Below are positions 41,477 through 52,704 of a DNA stretch of 64,000 nucleotides, one piece after another. The notes below the pieces were generated by a model, which was not told the origin of the DNA, ran no database searches, and saw only the letters and a program-made list of their open reading frames with translations. The position numbers and the translations under genes are program-made. How positions within the stretch are numbered: position 1 is the first letter of the stretch; each line of letters starts with the position of its first letter. Source of the DNA: JACKAQ01 sp965227145 (GTDB lineage: Bacteria; Calditrichota; Calditrichia; RBG-13-44-9; J075); contig OZ245730.1 of NCBI GenBank assembly GCA_965227145.1, positions 5,332,001-5,396,000 of the forward strand. The letters are read 5' to 3'.

Positions 41477-44020
41477 ATGGCAAAATCCCGCAAAAAAACG
41501 GCGCAGCAATCCAAAAGCAACAGCGCCGAAATTCTGCAAGGCAAAAGCACCGGCACTCTTTCGGAAACGCTGAATGAGAACCGCACCGCGCTCATTTTTT
41601 TCGGCGTGGTATTTTTGGCGATCATCATTTTATACAAACCGATCGTTTTCGACGGGCTGGATTCCAGCGGCAGCGACGTAATTTCGAACATCGGTAACAC
41701 CAAAGCCGCCAAAGATTTTGAGAAACAGCTCGGCGAACGCTCGCTCTGGAATCCGAATATGTTTTCCGGGATGCCGTATTATCACCGCCACAACGCCGCA
41801 AGCTGGTCGATCGATACGATTATCAACAAAATTGATCCGCTGCTGGACTGGCGAATCTGGTATCTCTGGCTCGGCGCGATCGGCATGTTCTTGCTGATGC
41901 GATATTTGGGATTGAGCGCCATTTCCGGGATGATGGCCGCGTTTGCGTTCATCCTGCTGCCCCATTCGCACGCGTTGATTGTGGTCGGGCATTTTTCCAA
42001 ATTGCGGGCGCTGGTGTGGATGCCGTATATCATGATCACTTTTTTGATGCTGCTGCGCCGGCGCGATCTGCTGAGCACGCTGCTGTTTGCCGCCGCATTC
42101 GCGCTGCAACTGCGCACCCAGCACTACCAAATTGTGTTTTACACAATGCTGCTGATGGCTTTCATCGGGTTTTGGCCGTATCTGAAACTGCTGATTGACA
42201 AACAAACCAGTGATTTTCTCAAATTTAACGGATTGTTCATCGGCGCGATTGCGCTGGTGGTGCTCATCGTGGCGCAGCCGCTGTTTGTCACGGGCGATTA
42301 CACGCCGTATTCCACTCGCGGCGGCAACGCAGTCAACATTTTTGAAGATATTTCCCAACAGGATAAAAAAGGCGTGGGATTCGATTACGCCACCAACTGG
42401 TCGTACACGCTGGCGGAATTCTGGAATCTGGTGATTCCCAAATTCCACGGCGGCACATCGGACGAAGGCATTCGCGTGCCGCAGCTTAATAACCAGCAAA
42501 TTCCGGCGTATTGGGGCGATCTGCCGTTTACGCAATCGTATGAATACATGGGCGTTTTGGTGGCGCTGCTGGCGCTGCTCGGCATCATTTTTTGCTGGAA
42601 AGATACGCTGGTTCGCAGCATCTCGCTCCTCACGTTGGTGGCGATGCTGCTCTCGCTCGGTAAACATTTTGCGCCGCTTTACAAATTATTTTTCTATTAT
42701 TTACCCTATTTCGACAAATTCCGCGTGCCAATGATGATCCTCACGCTGGTGTCTTTCAACGCGATTGTGCTGGCGGGATACGGTTTGAATTATCTGCTGA
42801 CCACCAATTGGGACGCTGCGAAAAACAAAAATTTCTACCTGATTTTGGGAGGATTTGCGCTGTTGATGGCTTCCCCACTATTGTTTGGCGGCAGCCTTTC
42901 GCTGAGCAGCGCGAACGAATTTGCCCAGTACGCCCAGCGTTTCGGTGAGCAGCAGGCGCAGCAATTGATCGATATTTTCCGCGACGCCCGGCTGGAAGTA
43001 CTCCGCGAATCGACGATGCGCACCATTTTTATTGTGTTGCTCGGCGGTGCCTGCATGTGGATGATGGTTCGCAACGCCGGAAAAAATGCAGTTTGGGGAC
43101 TGGCGCTGGTACTGCTCGTCACGGTGGATCTGGGCTGGATTTCTGTCAATTATCTCGACGGAAAATTTGTCGAGCTCAAACGCGAGGAACAGCAGCGCTA
43201 CGGAATGAACGCGATTGATCGTCTCATTTTGCAAGACAAATCGATGTTCCGGGTAGTGCCGCCGCTGCGGGTGCTTGCCAATGATTCGCGCTGGCAATAT
43301 TATCACCAGTCGATTGGCGGCTATTCGCCGGCAAAACCGCAGGTGGCGCAGGATATCATCACCAACAATTTGATCGATCGAACCAATCCGCAACTGCCGC
43401 TCAATTTGCGAGTGATCAGCATGCTCAACGCCAAATACATCATTTCTCAACAGCAATACAACTCGCCGGAGCTTACTTTTGTGGGTGCGGATCAGCAGCA
43501 AAATTTATTCCTCTATCGCAATAACGATGTGTTGCCGCGCGCCTTTTTTGTGGACAGCACCACCGTTATCAGCGACGGCGTGGAGCGCCTCACATTCATG
43601 AACACGGATGCCTTCGATCCGGCAACACTGGCGATTCTGGAAACGCCGCTGGATCAGCCCGTTTCCGCACCGGACAGCAGTTCCGCCAGCGTCAAATTTT
43701 TCTCGCCAAATAAAGTTGAATTTGAAGTTTACACGGACAAACCCGCGCTGCTGGTGGTGTCCGAAGTGTATTATCCGGAGGGCTGGAAAGCCACGCTGGA
43801 AACCGGCGAGGCGCTGGAAATTCATAAAACCAACCACATCTTGCGCTCGGTGGTGATACCCGCCGGCAATCACACGCTAACGATGACTTTCGCGCCGTCC
43901 ACCTATTACACGAGCATCACCTATTCGTGGATTGGCTGGATTATTGTGTATCTCGGCCTGGCGTTTTTCGGATTTCAATATTACCAACATCGCCAAAAAC
44001 CGGAAGAAACGGCTGCATAG
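41477..44020 (+). CDS. YfhO-family membrane protein
   Basis: 847 residues with about 13 membrane helices after a basic, disordered 30-residue start (MAKSRKKTAQQSKSNSAEIL). A large periplasmic loop follows helix 1 (SDVISNIGNTKAAKDFEKQL, NPNMFSGMPYYH), and the C-terminal region ends with a beta-rich domain (YYPEGWKATLETGEALEIHK, TMTFAPSTYYTSITYSW) before a final helix. This is the YfhO layout; B. subtilis YfhO is linked to glycosylation of lipoteichoic acid, and relatives in Bacteroidetes are thought to be GT-C-like transferases. GAGG lies 7 nt before ATG. A strong terminator follows. Confidence 0.8.
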   Translation: MAKSRKKTAQQSKSNSAEILQGKSTGTLSETLNENRTALIFFGVVFLAIIILYKPIVFDGLDSSGSDVISNIGNTKAAKDFEKQLGERSLWNPNMFSGMPYYHRHNAASWSIDTIINKIDPLLDWRIWYLWLGAIGMFLLMRYLGLSAISGMMAAFAFILLPHSHALIVVGHFSKLRALVWMPYIMITFLMLLRRRDLLSTLLFAAAFALQLRTQHYQIVFYTMLLMAFIGFWPYLKLLIDKQTSDFLKFNGLFIGAIALVVLIVAQPLFVTGDYTPYSTRGGNAVNIFEDISQQDKKGVGFDYATNWSYTLAEFWNLVIPKFHGGTSDEGIRVPQLNNQQIPAYWGDLPFTQSYEYMGVLVALLALLGIIFCWKDTLVRSISLLTLVAMLLSLGKHFAPLYKLFFYYLPYFDKFRVPMMILTLVSFNAIVLAGYGLNYLLTTNWDAAKNKNFYLILGGFALLMASPLLFGGSLSLSSANEFAQYAQRFGEQQAQQLIDIFRDARLEVLRESTMRTIFIVLLGGACMWMMVRNAGKNAVWGLALVLLVTVDLGWISVNYLDGKFVELKREEQQRYGMNAIDRLILQDKSMFRVVPPLRVLANDSRWQYYHQSIGGYSPAKPQVAQDIITNNLIDRTNPQLPLNLRVISMLNAKYIISQQQYNSPELTFVGADQQQNLFLYRNNDVLPRAFFVDSTTVISDGVERLTFMNTDAFDPATLAILETPLDQPVSAPDSSSASVKFFSPNKVEFEVYTDKPALLVVSEVYYPEGWKATLETGEALEIHKTNHILRSVVIPAGNHTLTMTFAPSTYYTSITYSWIGWIIVYLGLAFFGFQYYQHRQKPEETAA

Positions 44021-44045
44021 AACATCCTGTTTTTACTGAAATTGC

Positions 44046-44081
44046 AAACGCCCGGGCAACTGCTGTCCGGGCGTTTTTTTT
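44046..44081 (+). terminator. Rho-independent terminator after the YfhO gene
   Basis: AAACGCCCGG (44046-44055) / CCGGGCGTTT (44067-44076), then a T-run to 44081. Confidence 0.93.
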
Positions 44082-44121
44082 GCCGCTATTTTTACAGCCG
44101 CCGCCCCAATTTGGGAAAGTC

Positions 44122-44150
44122 TTGCAATTGTGAAGGATAGCCATTATACT
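44122..44150 (+). promoter_or_regulatory. Predicted sigma70-like promoter of the dodecin gene
   Basis: TTGCAA (44122-44127), 17-bp spacer, TATACT (44145-44150); implied start near 44157, leader about 70 nt. Confidence 0.6.
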
Positions 44151-44225
44151 ATTTTACGGACGCTGGCGAAAAAACCGGCATCCTGAAATTTTCTATTTTT
44201 CACCAATCCCAAAAGGAGGACGTAT

Positions 44226-44429
44226 ATGTCTGTTGCAAAAGTATCGGAAATTATTTGCAGTTCGGATAAAAGCTTCGACGACGCAATTACAACCGGTGTA
44301 AACCGCGCATCGAAAACGCTGAAAAATATCCGTGGTGCATGGGTAAAGGATCAGCAAATGGTTATCGATAACGGCAAAGTTACCGAATATCGCGTCACGC
44401 TGAAGGTGACGTTTGTCCTGACCGATTGA
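44226..44429 (+). CDS. Dodecin (flavin-binding)
   Basis: 67 residues, the normal dodecin length. The beta-alpha-beta-beta pattern is visible in VAKVSEIICSSDKSFDDAIT, the helix GVNRASKTLKNIRGAWVKDQ and the closing strands KVTEYRVTLKVTFVLTD. The Trp in RGAWV is the one that stacks on the flavin. Dodecins form 12-mers that store flavin in the cytosol. AAGGAGG lies 6-7 nt before ATG; promoter and terminator make it a compact single-gene unit. Confidence 0.93.
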   Translation: MSVAKVSEIICSSDKSFDDAITTGVNRASKTLKNIRGAWVKDQQMVIDNGKVTEYRVTLKVTFVLTD

Positions 44430-44452
44430 TCGTTTTCGCATATTTGAACAAA

Positions 44453-44484
44453 AAAAGCTGCCATTGTTTTGGCAGCTTTTTTTG
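44453..44484. terminator. Terminator between dodecin and SRPBCC genes (probably bidirectional)
   Basis: AAAAAGCTGCCA (44453-44464) / TGGCAGCTTTTT (44471-44482) with T-run on the plus strand and A-run on the other side, so it can stop both convergent transcripts. Confidence 0.9.
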
Positions 44485-44532
44485 TTTTTTGGGATATTTT
44501 TCGGCGATTATCGCATGTGCAGGGATGGCACA

Positions 44533-44982
44533 TTAGTTTTCTGATTCGGATAATTCCTTCACTGTTTGCAGCGCTTTTTCCCAGGTTGTTTTGAACCAGT
44601 CAACATACGATTCCTCAATTTCCTGTTCGACAAACAGGGTGGAAATCCCGTTTTCTGATTTCAGGCGATAGGTTTCCGTTGTGCCTGCCCATTTTTCGAC
44701 ACTTTCACCTTCAAACACTTCCTCTCCATTTTTTAGCACGCCGTAATGCTCAAGAGCAATGATTTTTCCCGGATTGTGTTGGACAACTTTGCTGATCATT
44801 CCACCGCCTTCCGGTGTTTTGAACAGTGCTTTGCTCCCTTCTTTCCAGTCCGTTTCCGCATACGATCCGGGGTGAAAAATCGACGTCCAAACGCGATACG
44901 TTTTGTCCGCCAGCAGCACATCCCAAATTTTTTCCGGCGTTGCCGCAATATCTATCGACCATTTAAGCATCTGTTTTTTCAT
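44533..44982 (-). CDS. SRPBCC (AHSA1/START-like) protein
   Basis: 149 residues. Helix-grip fold seen from MLKWSIDIAATPEKIWDVLL, DWKEGSKALFKTPEGGGMIS, and a long C-terminal helix YVDWFKTTWEKALQTVKEL. Members bind hydrophobic ligands or act with Hsp90; small AHSA1-type proteins next to VOC proteins are often used in detoxification or stress settings. Only 3 nt separate it from the VOC gene upstream, so they form an operon controlled, by position, by the divergent AraC-type gene. Confidence 0.85.
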   Translation of the reverse strand: MKKQMLKWSIDIAATPEKIWDVLLADKTYRVWTSIFHPGSYAETDWKEGSKALFKTPEGGGMISKVVQHNPGKIIALEHYGVLKNGEEVFEGESVEKWAGTTETYRLKSENGISTLFVEQEIEESYVDWFKTTWEKALQTVKELSESEN

Positions 44983-44985
44983 GAG

Positions 44986-45393
44986 TTACTCCTTTGGTAT
45001 TGCAGTTTGATCCATATACACCAATTCCCATTGGTGCCCGTCTAAATCCGCGAAACTGTGCTGATACATCCACCCGTGATCCTGCGCCGGCATGTAAGTG
45101 GCGCCGCCTGCGGCAACGGCTTTTTGCACCATTTCATCCACTTCTTCGCGACTAGCGCAGTCCAGCGCAATCAGCACTTCGGTGCTTTTCGTCGCATCGC
45201 AGATTTCCTTTTTGGTAAACTGGCTGAATTTCGGTTTGGTCAGCAGCATCGCAAAAATATTATCCGCGATAATCATGCAGGTTGCCGTTTCATCCGTAAA
45301 TTGCTGATTGAAAGTGAACCCGAGTTCCGTGAAAAATTCAATCGATTTATTTAAATCATTTACTGCCAAATTTACAAAAATTTGAGTTGCCAT
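44986..45393 (-). CDS. VOC-superfamily (glyoxalase-like) protein
   Basis: 135 residues with two beta-alpha-beta-beta-beta modules: IFVNLAVNDLNKSIEFFTEL and the second with EEVDEMVQKAVAAGGATYM, ending HSFADLDGHQWELVYMD. The His and Glu in the ends of the strands are as in metal-binding VOC proteins, though the first His position is Asn8. AGGAGG lies 5 nt before ATG. First gene of the two-gene operon. Confidence 0.85.
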   Translation of the reverse strand: MATQIFVNLAVNDLNKSIEFFTELGFTFNQQFTDETATCMIIADNIFAMLLTKPKFSQFTKKEICDATKSTEVLIALDCASREEVDEMVQKAVAAGGATYMPAQDHGWMYQHSFADLDGHQWELVYMDQTAIPKE

Positions 45394-45436
45394 AAAGCCT
45401 CCTGTGGGTTTGTAACGTTGAATAAATTTGCAACAA

Positions 45437-45456
45437 CCGGTTGAATAATCAACCGG
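45437..45456. promoter_or_regulatory. Perfect palindrome in the AraC/VOC divergent promoter region
   Basis: CCGGTTGA (45437-45444), ATAA, TCAACCGG (45449-45456). It lies 44 bp before the VOC start and 147 bp before the AraC-type gene; a good candidate operator for the latter. Confidence 0.5.
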
Positions 45457-45602
45457 ATAAAATATAATTCAACATTTTCTGCTTTGCGTTGTGCAAAAAC
45501 GACAATCTACAGGGTTGATTACGACAGAAAATCTGGTTAGATTTTTACGCTCGATATCCGGTTTTCAATGTTATTGTAACGTTAATCCGAAAGGGTTATT
45601 CA

Positions 45603-46583
45603 ATGAAGCATATATCAATCCTGGTTCCGAATGGGCATTTCAGCATGGTAAATCTGGAAGGCAGCCACCAGATTTTCAATCTGGTCAACGAAATTCTCGT
45701 TGAAATGGGCCGGAAACCGCTATTCGATATAAAATTGGTCGGGATGGAAAAAACCGTCACCCAAACCAACGGACTGTTCAGCATCAATCCCGATTTGCTG
45801 CTCAGCGAGGTTTCGCGAACGGATTTGATCATTATTCCCGCCATTCACGGGGATTATGCGCAAGTGTTGCAGCAAAACAGCGGATTTATTCCGTGGATTG
45901 TTGAGCAATACAACGGTGGCGCGGAAGTGGTGAGTTTGTGCGTGAGCGCGTTTTTCCTCGCGTCCACCGGATTGCTGGATGGCAAACAATGCTCAACGCA
46001 CTGGCGCTATGCCAACGAATTCCGGCAGTTGTTCCCCCGCGCCATTTTGCGGGATGACCGGATTCTCACCGAAGCGGACGGTATTTACACCAGCGGTGGG
46101 GCGTATTCGTTCACCAATTTGCTGATTTATCTGGTCGAAAAATTCGCCGGGCGCGATGTTGCCGTAATCGCCGCAAAAACATTTATGATCGACATCGACC
46201 GGAACAGCCAGTCGCCGTTTATCGTGTTCAACGGGCAGAAAAAGCACAAAGATGAAGCCGTGCTGCAGGCGCAACGGCTCATCGAGCAAAATTTTCAGGA
46301 TAAATTTTCGGTGGATGAACTTTCCGAACGGTTTGGTGTGGGACGCCGGACATTTGAGCGACGCTTCAAAAAAGCGACGGCGAATACGGTGGTCGAATAC
46401 ATTCAGCGGGTGAAGGTGGAAGCCGCCAAAAAGCAGTTGGAAAAAGGGCGCAAAACCATCAACGAAGTGATGTTTAATGTGGGTTACAACGACACAAAAG
46501 CGTTCCGCGAAGTGTTCAAAAAAGTTACCGGGATGTCGCCGGTAGATTACCGGAACAAATACAACACGGAACTGCGGAATTGA
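45603..46583 (+). CDS. GlxA-type transcription regulator (DJ-1/PfpI domain plus AraC HTH)
   Basis: 326 residues. The N-terminal 190 residues form a DJ-1/PfpI class I amidotransferase-like domain, with the nucleophile-elbow Cys113 in VVSLCVSAFFLA. The C-terminal 100 residues are a double AraC HTH: FSVDELSERFGVGRRTFERR and INEVMFNVGYNDTKAFREVF, ending GMSPVDYRNKY. Proteins of this design sense small metabolites and activate nearby genes. It is divergent from the VOC-SRPBCC operon with a palindrome in between, which is its probable target. Confidence 0.9.
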   Translation: MKHISILVPNGHFSMVNLEGSHQIFNLVNEILVEMGRKPLFDIKLVGMEKTVTQTNGLFSINPDLLLSEVSRTDLIIIPAIHGDYAQVLQQNSGFIPWIVEQYNGGAEVVSLCVSAFFLASTGLLDGKQCSTHWRYANEFRQLFPRAILRDDRILTEADGIYTSGGAYSFTNLLIYLVEKFAGRDVAVIAAKTFMIDIDRNSQSPFIVFNGQKKHKDEAVLQAQRLIEQNFQDKFSVDELSERFGVGRRTFERRFKKATANTVVEYIQRVKVEAAKKQLEKGRKTINEVMFNVGYNDTKAFREVFKKVTGMSPVDYRNKYNTELRN

Positions 46584-46603
46584 TTTCCTGCCTGCCGGTT
46601 AAT

Positions 46604-47110
46604 TTATTCCACCGACACCGTTTCATCCGTAATTCTGAAATCAAAATTGAATTGCAGCCGCTCCTCGCCAAACCGCACGCGCACAATGTTGGTTTGCGCT
46701 TCCTGAATATCGGTCAATAAACTATTATGAATATTCAACTTGCGAACGCTGCTATCTGTCGCAATTTCCCAATTGGATTCGGTGATATCGTTGTCATACC
46801 GCCGGTTGCCGAATTGCAGATCGCACGGCTCGCCATCCATTTTCAGCGAAAAATGCTGTTGCACATATGCATTCAGCAAGCTGTCGCTGGCAGGTGATTC
46901 GTCGGGGGAATCCAGTTTTGGCGATGCACCGGACAGCGATTTCAACGCTGTATCCAGATCATCTGTGAACATGCGAATGCGCACAGTAACGCGCTGTTCT
47001 TCCGGCAAAAAACGAATGGTGCAAATGCTCACGTAAATTTCGTGAGCATTTACCGTTGCAAAAAAACATATCAATCCGGTCAGCAAAACCTTCTGCAACA
47101 AATTTTTCAT
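46604..47110 (-). CDS. DUF6702-family exported protein
   Basis: 168 residues. Signal peptide MKNLLQKVLLTGLICFFATV, then HEIYVSICTIRF and EQRVTVRIRMFTDDLDTAL, typical of DUF6702 proteins of Bacteroidetes and relatives; function unknown. ATG 47110 shares one base with the TGA of the peptidase gene (TGATG), so translation is coupled; a GTG one codon earlier is an alternative start. Last gene of a two-gene operon. Confidence 0.75.
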   Translation of the reverse strand: MKNLLQKVLLTGLICFFATVNAHEIYVSICTIRFLPEEQRVTVRIRMFTDDLDTALKSLSGASPKLDSPDESPASDSLLNAYVQQHFSLKMDGEPCDLQFGNRRYDNDITESNWEIATDSSVRKLNIHNSLLTDIQEAQTNIVRVRFGEERLQFNFDFRITDETVSVE

Positions 47111-48513
47111 CACATCCCGTGTTGGTCGATCAGATAAATCAGTGCGGCAATTGATGCTGTGCCCAGTTCCAGCTCGCGGCGATTCACGCTGTCGAACGTA
47201 TCGTTTGCAGAGTGGTGCACATCGAACATGCGCTGGCTGTCCGGCATAAACCCGATCATCGGCGAGCCGTCCGCTTTGTGCAGCGGACCGATATCCACGC
47301 CGCCGCCACCTTTGTTGAAAAAAGAAATGGTTTCGCGGGGGAAAAGTGGCAACCAGCCGCGCATTTTTTCCAAAGAAGAATCTTCTGCGGTTACACCAAA
47401 ACCGCGCGGACTGAAGCCACCGGCGTCACTTTCGATCAAAATGAGGTGATTTTCACCGTTTTGGACAGCCAGCTCCGCGTATTTTTTGCCGCCGCGCGTG
47501 CCGTTTTCTTCGTTCATGAACATCACCGCACGGAGGGTGTGGCGCGGTTTGTAGCCGATTTTCTGTAACGTTCGCAGCGCTATAATGGAATGCATGCATC
47601 CGGCGCCGTCATCGTGCGCGCCGTGCCCGACATCCCAGCTATCGAGGTGTCCGCCAACGAGGATAATTTCATCGGGATTTTCGCTGCCCTTCAGCTCGCC
47701 GATCACGTTGTGCGACGGTGCGTCTTCAAACCATTTGCTGTTGATTTTTAAAAATAATTTGAGCGCGGGATTGTTTTTCAACGCATCGGTGAGTTTATCA
47801 GCGGATTGAAATCCGAGTGCCGCCGCGGGAATTTTGGGCAGCGAATCCGCATAAATCAGCGTTCCGGTGTGCGGTTGATCATCAAATGACGACGTGACCG
47901 AACGGATAACGATGCCCAACGCGCCGTATTCCGCGGCTCGGCTGGCACCGCGTGCCCGCTGATCGACCGCTCCGCCGTATCCGGCACCGGTGCGGATCAC
48001 CCGCTGATCGAACGCACGGTTGTAAAACACAATTTTTCCGGCAATTTTTTCGCGACCCAGCTCGGCAACTTCGTCCAGCGAGTGCACTTCCACCACTTCC
48101 GCTAAAATTCCGTCATCCGTTGTGGGCACAGATCCGCCGATCGCCAGCACGTTCAAATCGATGCGATTGCCGGATTTCGGGACAATTTGCGCGATCTCTT
48201 TTGCGCCGCGCTCCCAGTGCGGCACCATCACGCTTTGCAAAAAAACGTTGTCGAACGGATAACTTTCCATCACCTGGCGCGTCCACTGCACTGCTTTTGC
48301 GGCGTTTTCGGAGCCGCTCAAGCGTGGCCCGATAGTGTTGCACAAATAATCCAGCAATTGATAGGTTTCACCACTTTGCAGGGCTTCTTCGAAAATGGCT
48401 TTCACCATTTTTTCATCCTTGTTTTCATCTGTTTCCATTTGGGCAAAACCGGTAGCGGGTAATCCCCAAATCAGCAAACAGCACAAACTCAGGATTTTCA
48501 GACAACGATTCAT
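47110..48513 (-). CDS. M28-family metallopeptidase (secreted aminopeptidase)
   Basis: 467 residues from ATG 48513 (AGAGGA 6 nt upstream); signal peptide ends LPATGFA. A PA-like insert lies about residues 120-250. The di-zinc site reads in order GGHLDSWDVGHGAHDDGAG, MFMNEENGTRG (general base Glu and ligand), LIESDAGG and MFDVHHSANDTFDS, the complete M28 ligand set. It removes N-terminal residues from peptides in the periplasm or outside the cell. Upstream of and coupled to the DUF6702 gene. Confidence 0.92.
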   Translation of the reverse strand: MNRCLKILSLCCLLIWGLPATGFAQMETDENKDEKMVKAIFEEALQSGETYQLLDYLCNTIGPRLSGSENAAKAVQWTRQVMESYPFDNVFLQSVMVPHWERGAKEIAQIVPKSGNRIDLNVLAIGGSVPTTDDGILAEVVEVHSLDEVAELGREKIAGKIVFYNRAFDQRVIRTGAGYGGAVDQRARGASRAAEYGALGIVIRSVTSSFDDQPHTGTLIYADSLPKIPAAALGFQSADKLTDALKNNPALKLFLKINSKWFEDAPSHNVIGELKGSENPDEIILVGGHLDSWDVGHGAHDDGAGCMHSIIALRTLQKIGYKPRHTLRAVMFMNEENGTRGGKKYAELAVQNGENHLILIESDAGGFSPRGFGVTAEDSSLEKMRGWLPLFPRETISFFNKGGGGVDIGPLHKADGSPMIGFMPDSQRMFDVHHSANDTFDSVNRRELELGTASIAALIYLIDQHGM

Positions 48514-48735
48514 CGTGCGTCCTCTTTTCTTGTGAGTGATCTTTTTTTCGCGATATTCGCATGTCCGTTGCAATCAACAGCATAAATTTGCGCAAAGCAT
48601 CCGCGTTTCGCGTTTCATTGCTCAATTTCCAAAACAGTCCTTATTCTAACTGTTTTCCGCAAATTTTGCAAAAAATAAATCGTCTAATTGAAAAAGATGT
48701 TGGCGATGGTGAACGGGGGGGATTTTGGGCGATGC

Positions 48736-51207
<2,472 letters not shown>

Positions 51208-51536
51208 GAATCGCCCGAATTCCCTTTAAAACATAGCTTTTCCGCTAAATTATTTTCGGCGGAACCCGTGCATACTTTACGCCATATATTTTTAATACTA
51301 TTTTAGCTGATCGAAAATGATAATGTCGTATGTTTCGCAATACCGAAGCTTAAACCGAAACAATCAATCGCAAGCAAAAAGAGACCCCAAATCCATATTT
51401 ATCAGCCACTTAAAAGCGCATATATTTGACCGGACATCAACGGATTTGAGCCACTTCCGACAGGTATTTTTTTGTGGAAATCATGGTTGGCGGTGATATA
51501 AAAAAGTGAGTTACGGCAAAACCGGCGTGTGCTAAC
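51208..51536. other. 329-bp intergenic region
   Basis: Lies between the hybrid kinase start and the TetR gene stop. AT-rich, no reading frame with coding character, a weak 6-bp TTCCGC/GCGGAA hairpin about 51240-51265. I see no clear promoter or terminator. Confidence 0.4.
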
Positions 51537-52208
51537 CTATCGCTGAATCAACCATTTTATCAACGGAATGTTCAACTTGATAACATCGTTCTGGACAAAA
51601 AATTTCAGCAAATCTACGGCGCGTCCAATCACGTTACTGTGCAGCACTTCCTCCAAAAAATTGACGAGCTTATCGGTCAACGCCATGCTTTTCTCGAAAT
51701 TTGGACTGTCATCGGAAAGCCAGAACTTCAACAAATGAATATATTCTTTCGCCAAAACATCATACATTTGGGCGTTGAGCAAAAAAGAGCGCTGCAGATC
51801 GGGAATCTGTGGATCGTTTTCCAGAATTTCGCCGATGACATCGGCAACTTCGCGATGAAACGCCGTTCCGGCATTCAGGAAAACCATTTCCCCGAATGTT
51901 ACGTCCACAAATTCGCGCTGTTCCTGTAGCAAATCGAACATCATGTAAATAAAATTGCCCAGCTTTTCTGCCAAACTCATGCTGTGATACGCTTCAATTT
52001 GCAGCGACATTTCCCGGCAACGCTGAACGCACAACGGGTAAAATTGTCCGAGCACCTGATTTTTGCTGTTAAATTGCTGATAAAATTCACCCTGTTTGAT
52101 TTTCGCCTTCTGGCAAAGCTGTTTCAGCGTAAAATTGCCGCCGTTGTTGATGTGCAAATCGATTGCCGCATCAATAATCTGCTGACGAATTTCCAGGTTT
52201 TCCCGCAT
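51537..52208 (-). CDS. TetR-family transcription regulator
   Basis: 223 residues; ATG 52208 is chosen because AAAGGA lies 6 nt upstream and an earlier in-frame ATG has no site. The N-terminal HTH is seen in RQQIIDAAIDLHINNGGNFT, LKQLCQKAKIKQGEFYQQF and NSKNQVL. The C-terminal ligand domain is helical, with no recognisable specificity. It is divergent from the LytS-type kinase across about 500 bp and may control that unit or a distant one. Confidence 0.85.
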   Translation of the reverse strand: MRENLEIRQQIIDAAIDLHINNGGNFTLKQLCQKAKIKQGEFYQQFNSKNQVLGQFYPLCVQRCREMSLQIEAYHSMSLAEKLGNFIYMMFDLLQEQREFVDVTFGEMVFLNAGTAFHREVADVIGEILENDPQIPDLQRSFLLNAQMYDVLAKEYIHLLKFWLSDDSPNFEKSMALTDKLVNFLEEVLHSNVIGRAVDLLKFFVQNDVIKLNIPLIKWLIQR

Positions 52209-52704
52209 GGTATATCCTTTATTTACAACTACCGATGATTGTTTGTTGATATTTGCGATATTCACAAATTAGTTCAGCTTATTAAATTGTGAAAAGCGTG
52301 TCAAGCAAGTTATTTTTTCGCTCGAAAGCAACAATTTCAGCACCGGAAATTACCGCCGGAACGTAACATAATTTTCTGTCACACCGGGAAACACGCTTCC
52401 CAAGTGTGGAAAATCGTTTCCTCACACCGCCGTTTCTGATCATTCCAAACGCCTCTTAAACAATTATAAATATTGCACATATCGCCTTTTTGTGATCAAA
52501 TTTATTTACAGTGGTACCTTTTTTGTAATTTCTGTGGGCAAGGAAGAGGTATTGAGTCGGCGAAGTATTTTTTTCGCCGTTGCCGCAGAGACACATCTAA
52601 GCCGCCAGAGCTTTGCTGAGCTCCAATTCAAAAAGTAGCTTTAACGTACCTGATTGCCAACAGAACTGGAGATTTGTTGGTTGACAGGCAAGACAGGCCA
52701 ATTT
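52209..52704. other. 496-bp divergent intergenic region
   Basis: Between the TetR gene and the LytS-type kinase. An imperfect palindrome GTGTGGA...CTCACAC spans 52404-52427 and GGGAA/TTCCC pairs lie just before it; either could be an operator. Near 52580-52626 is a GCCGCAGAGACACA-like remnant of a dispersed repeat. No small gene is evident. Confidence 0.4.

Noticed and set aside
41630..42667. 345-codon minus-strand frame
   Set aside because: Antisense to the YfhO gene; Gln/His/Arg-rich shadow.
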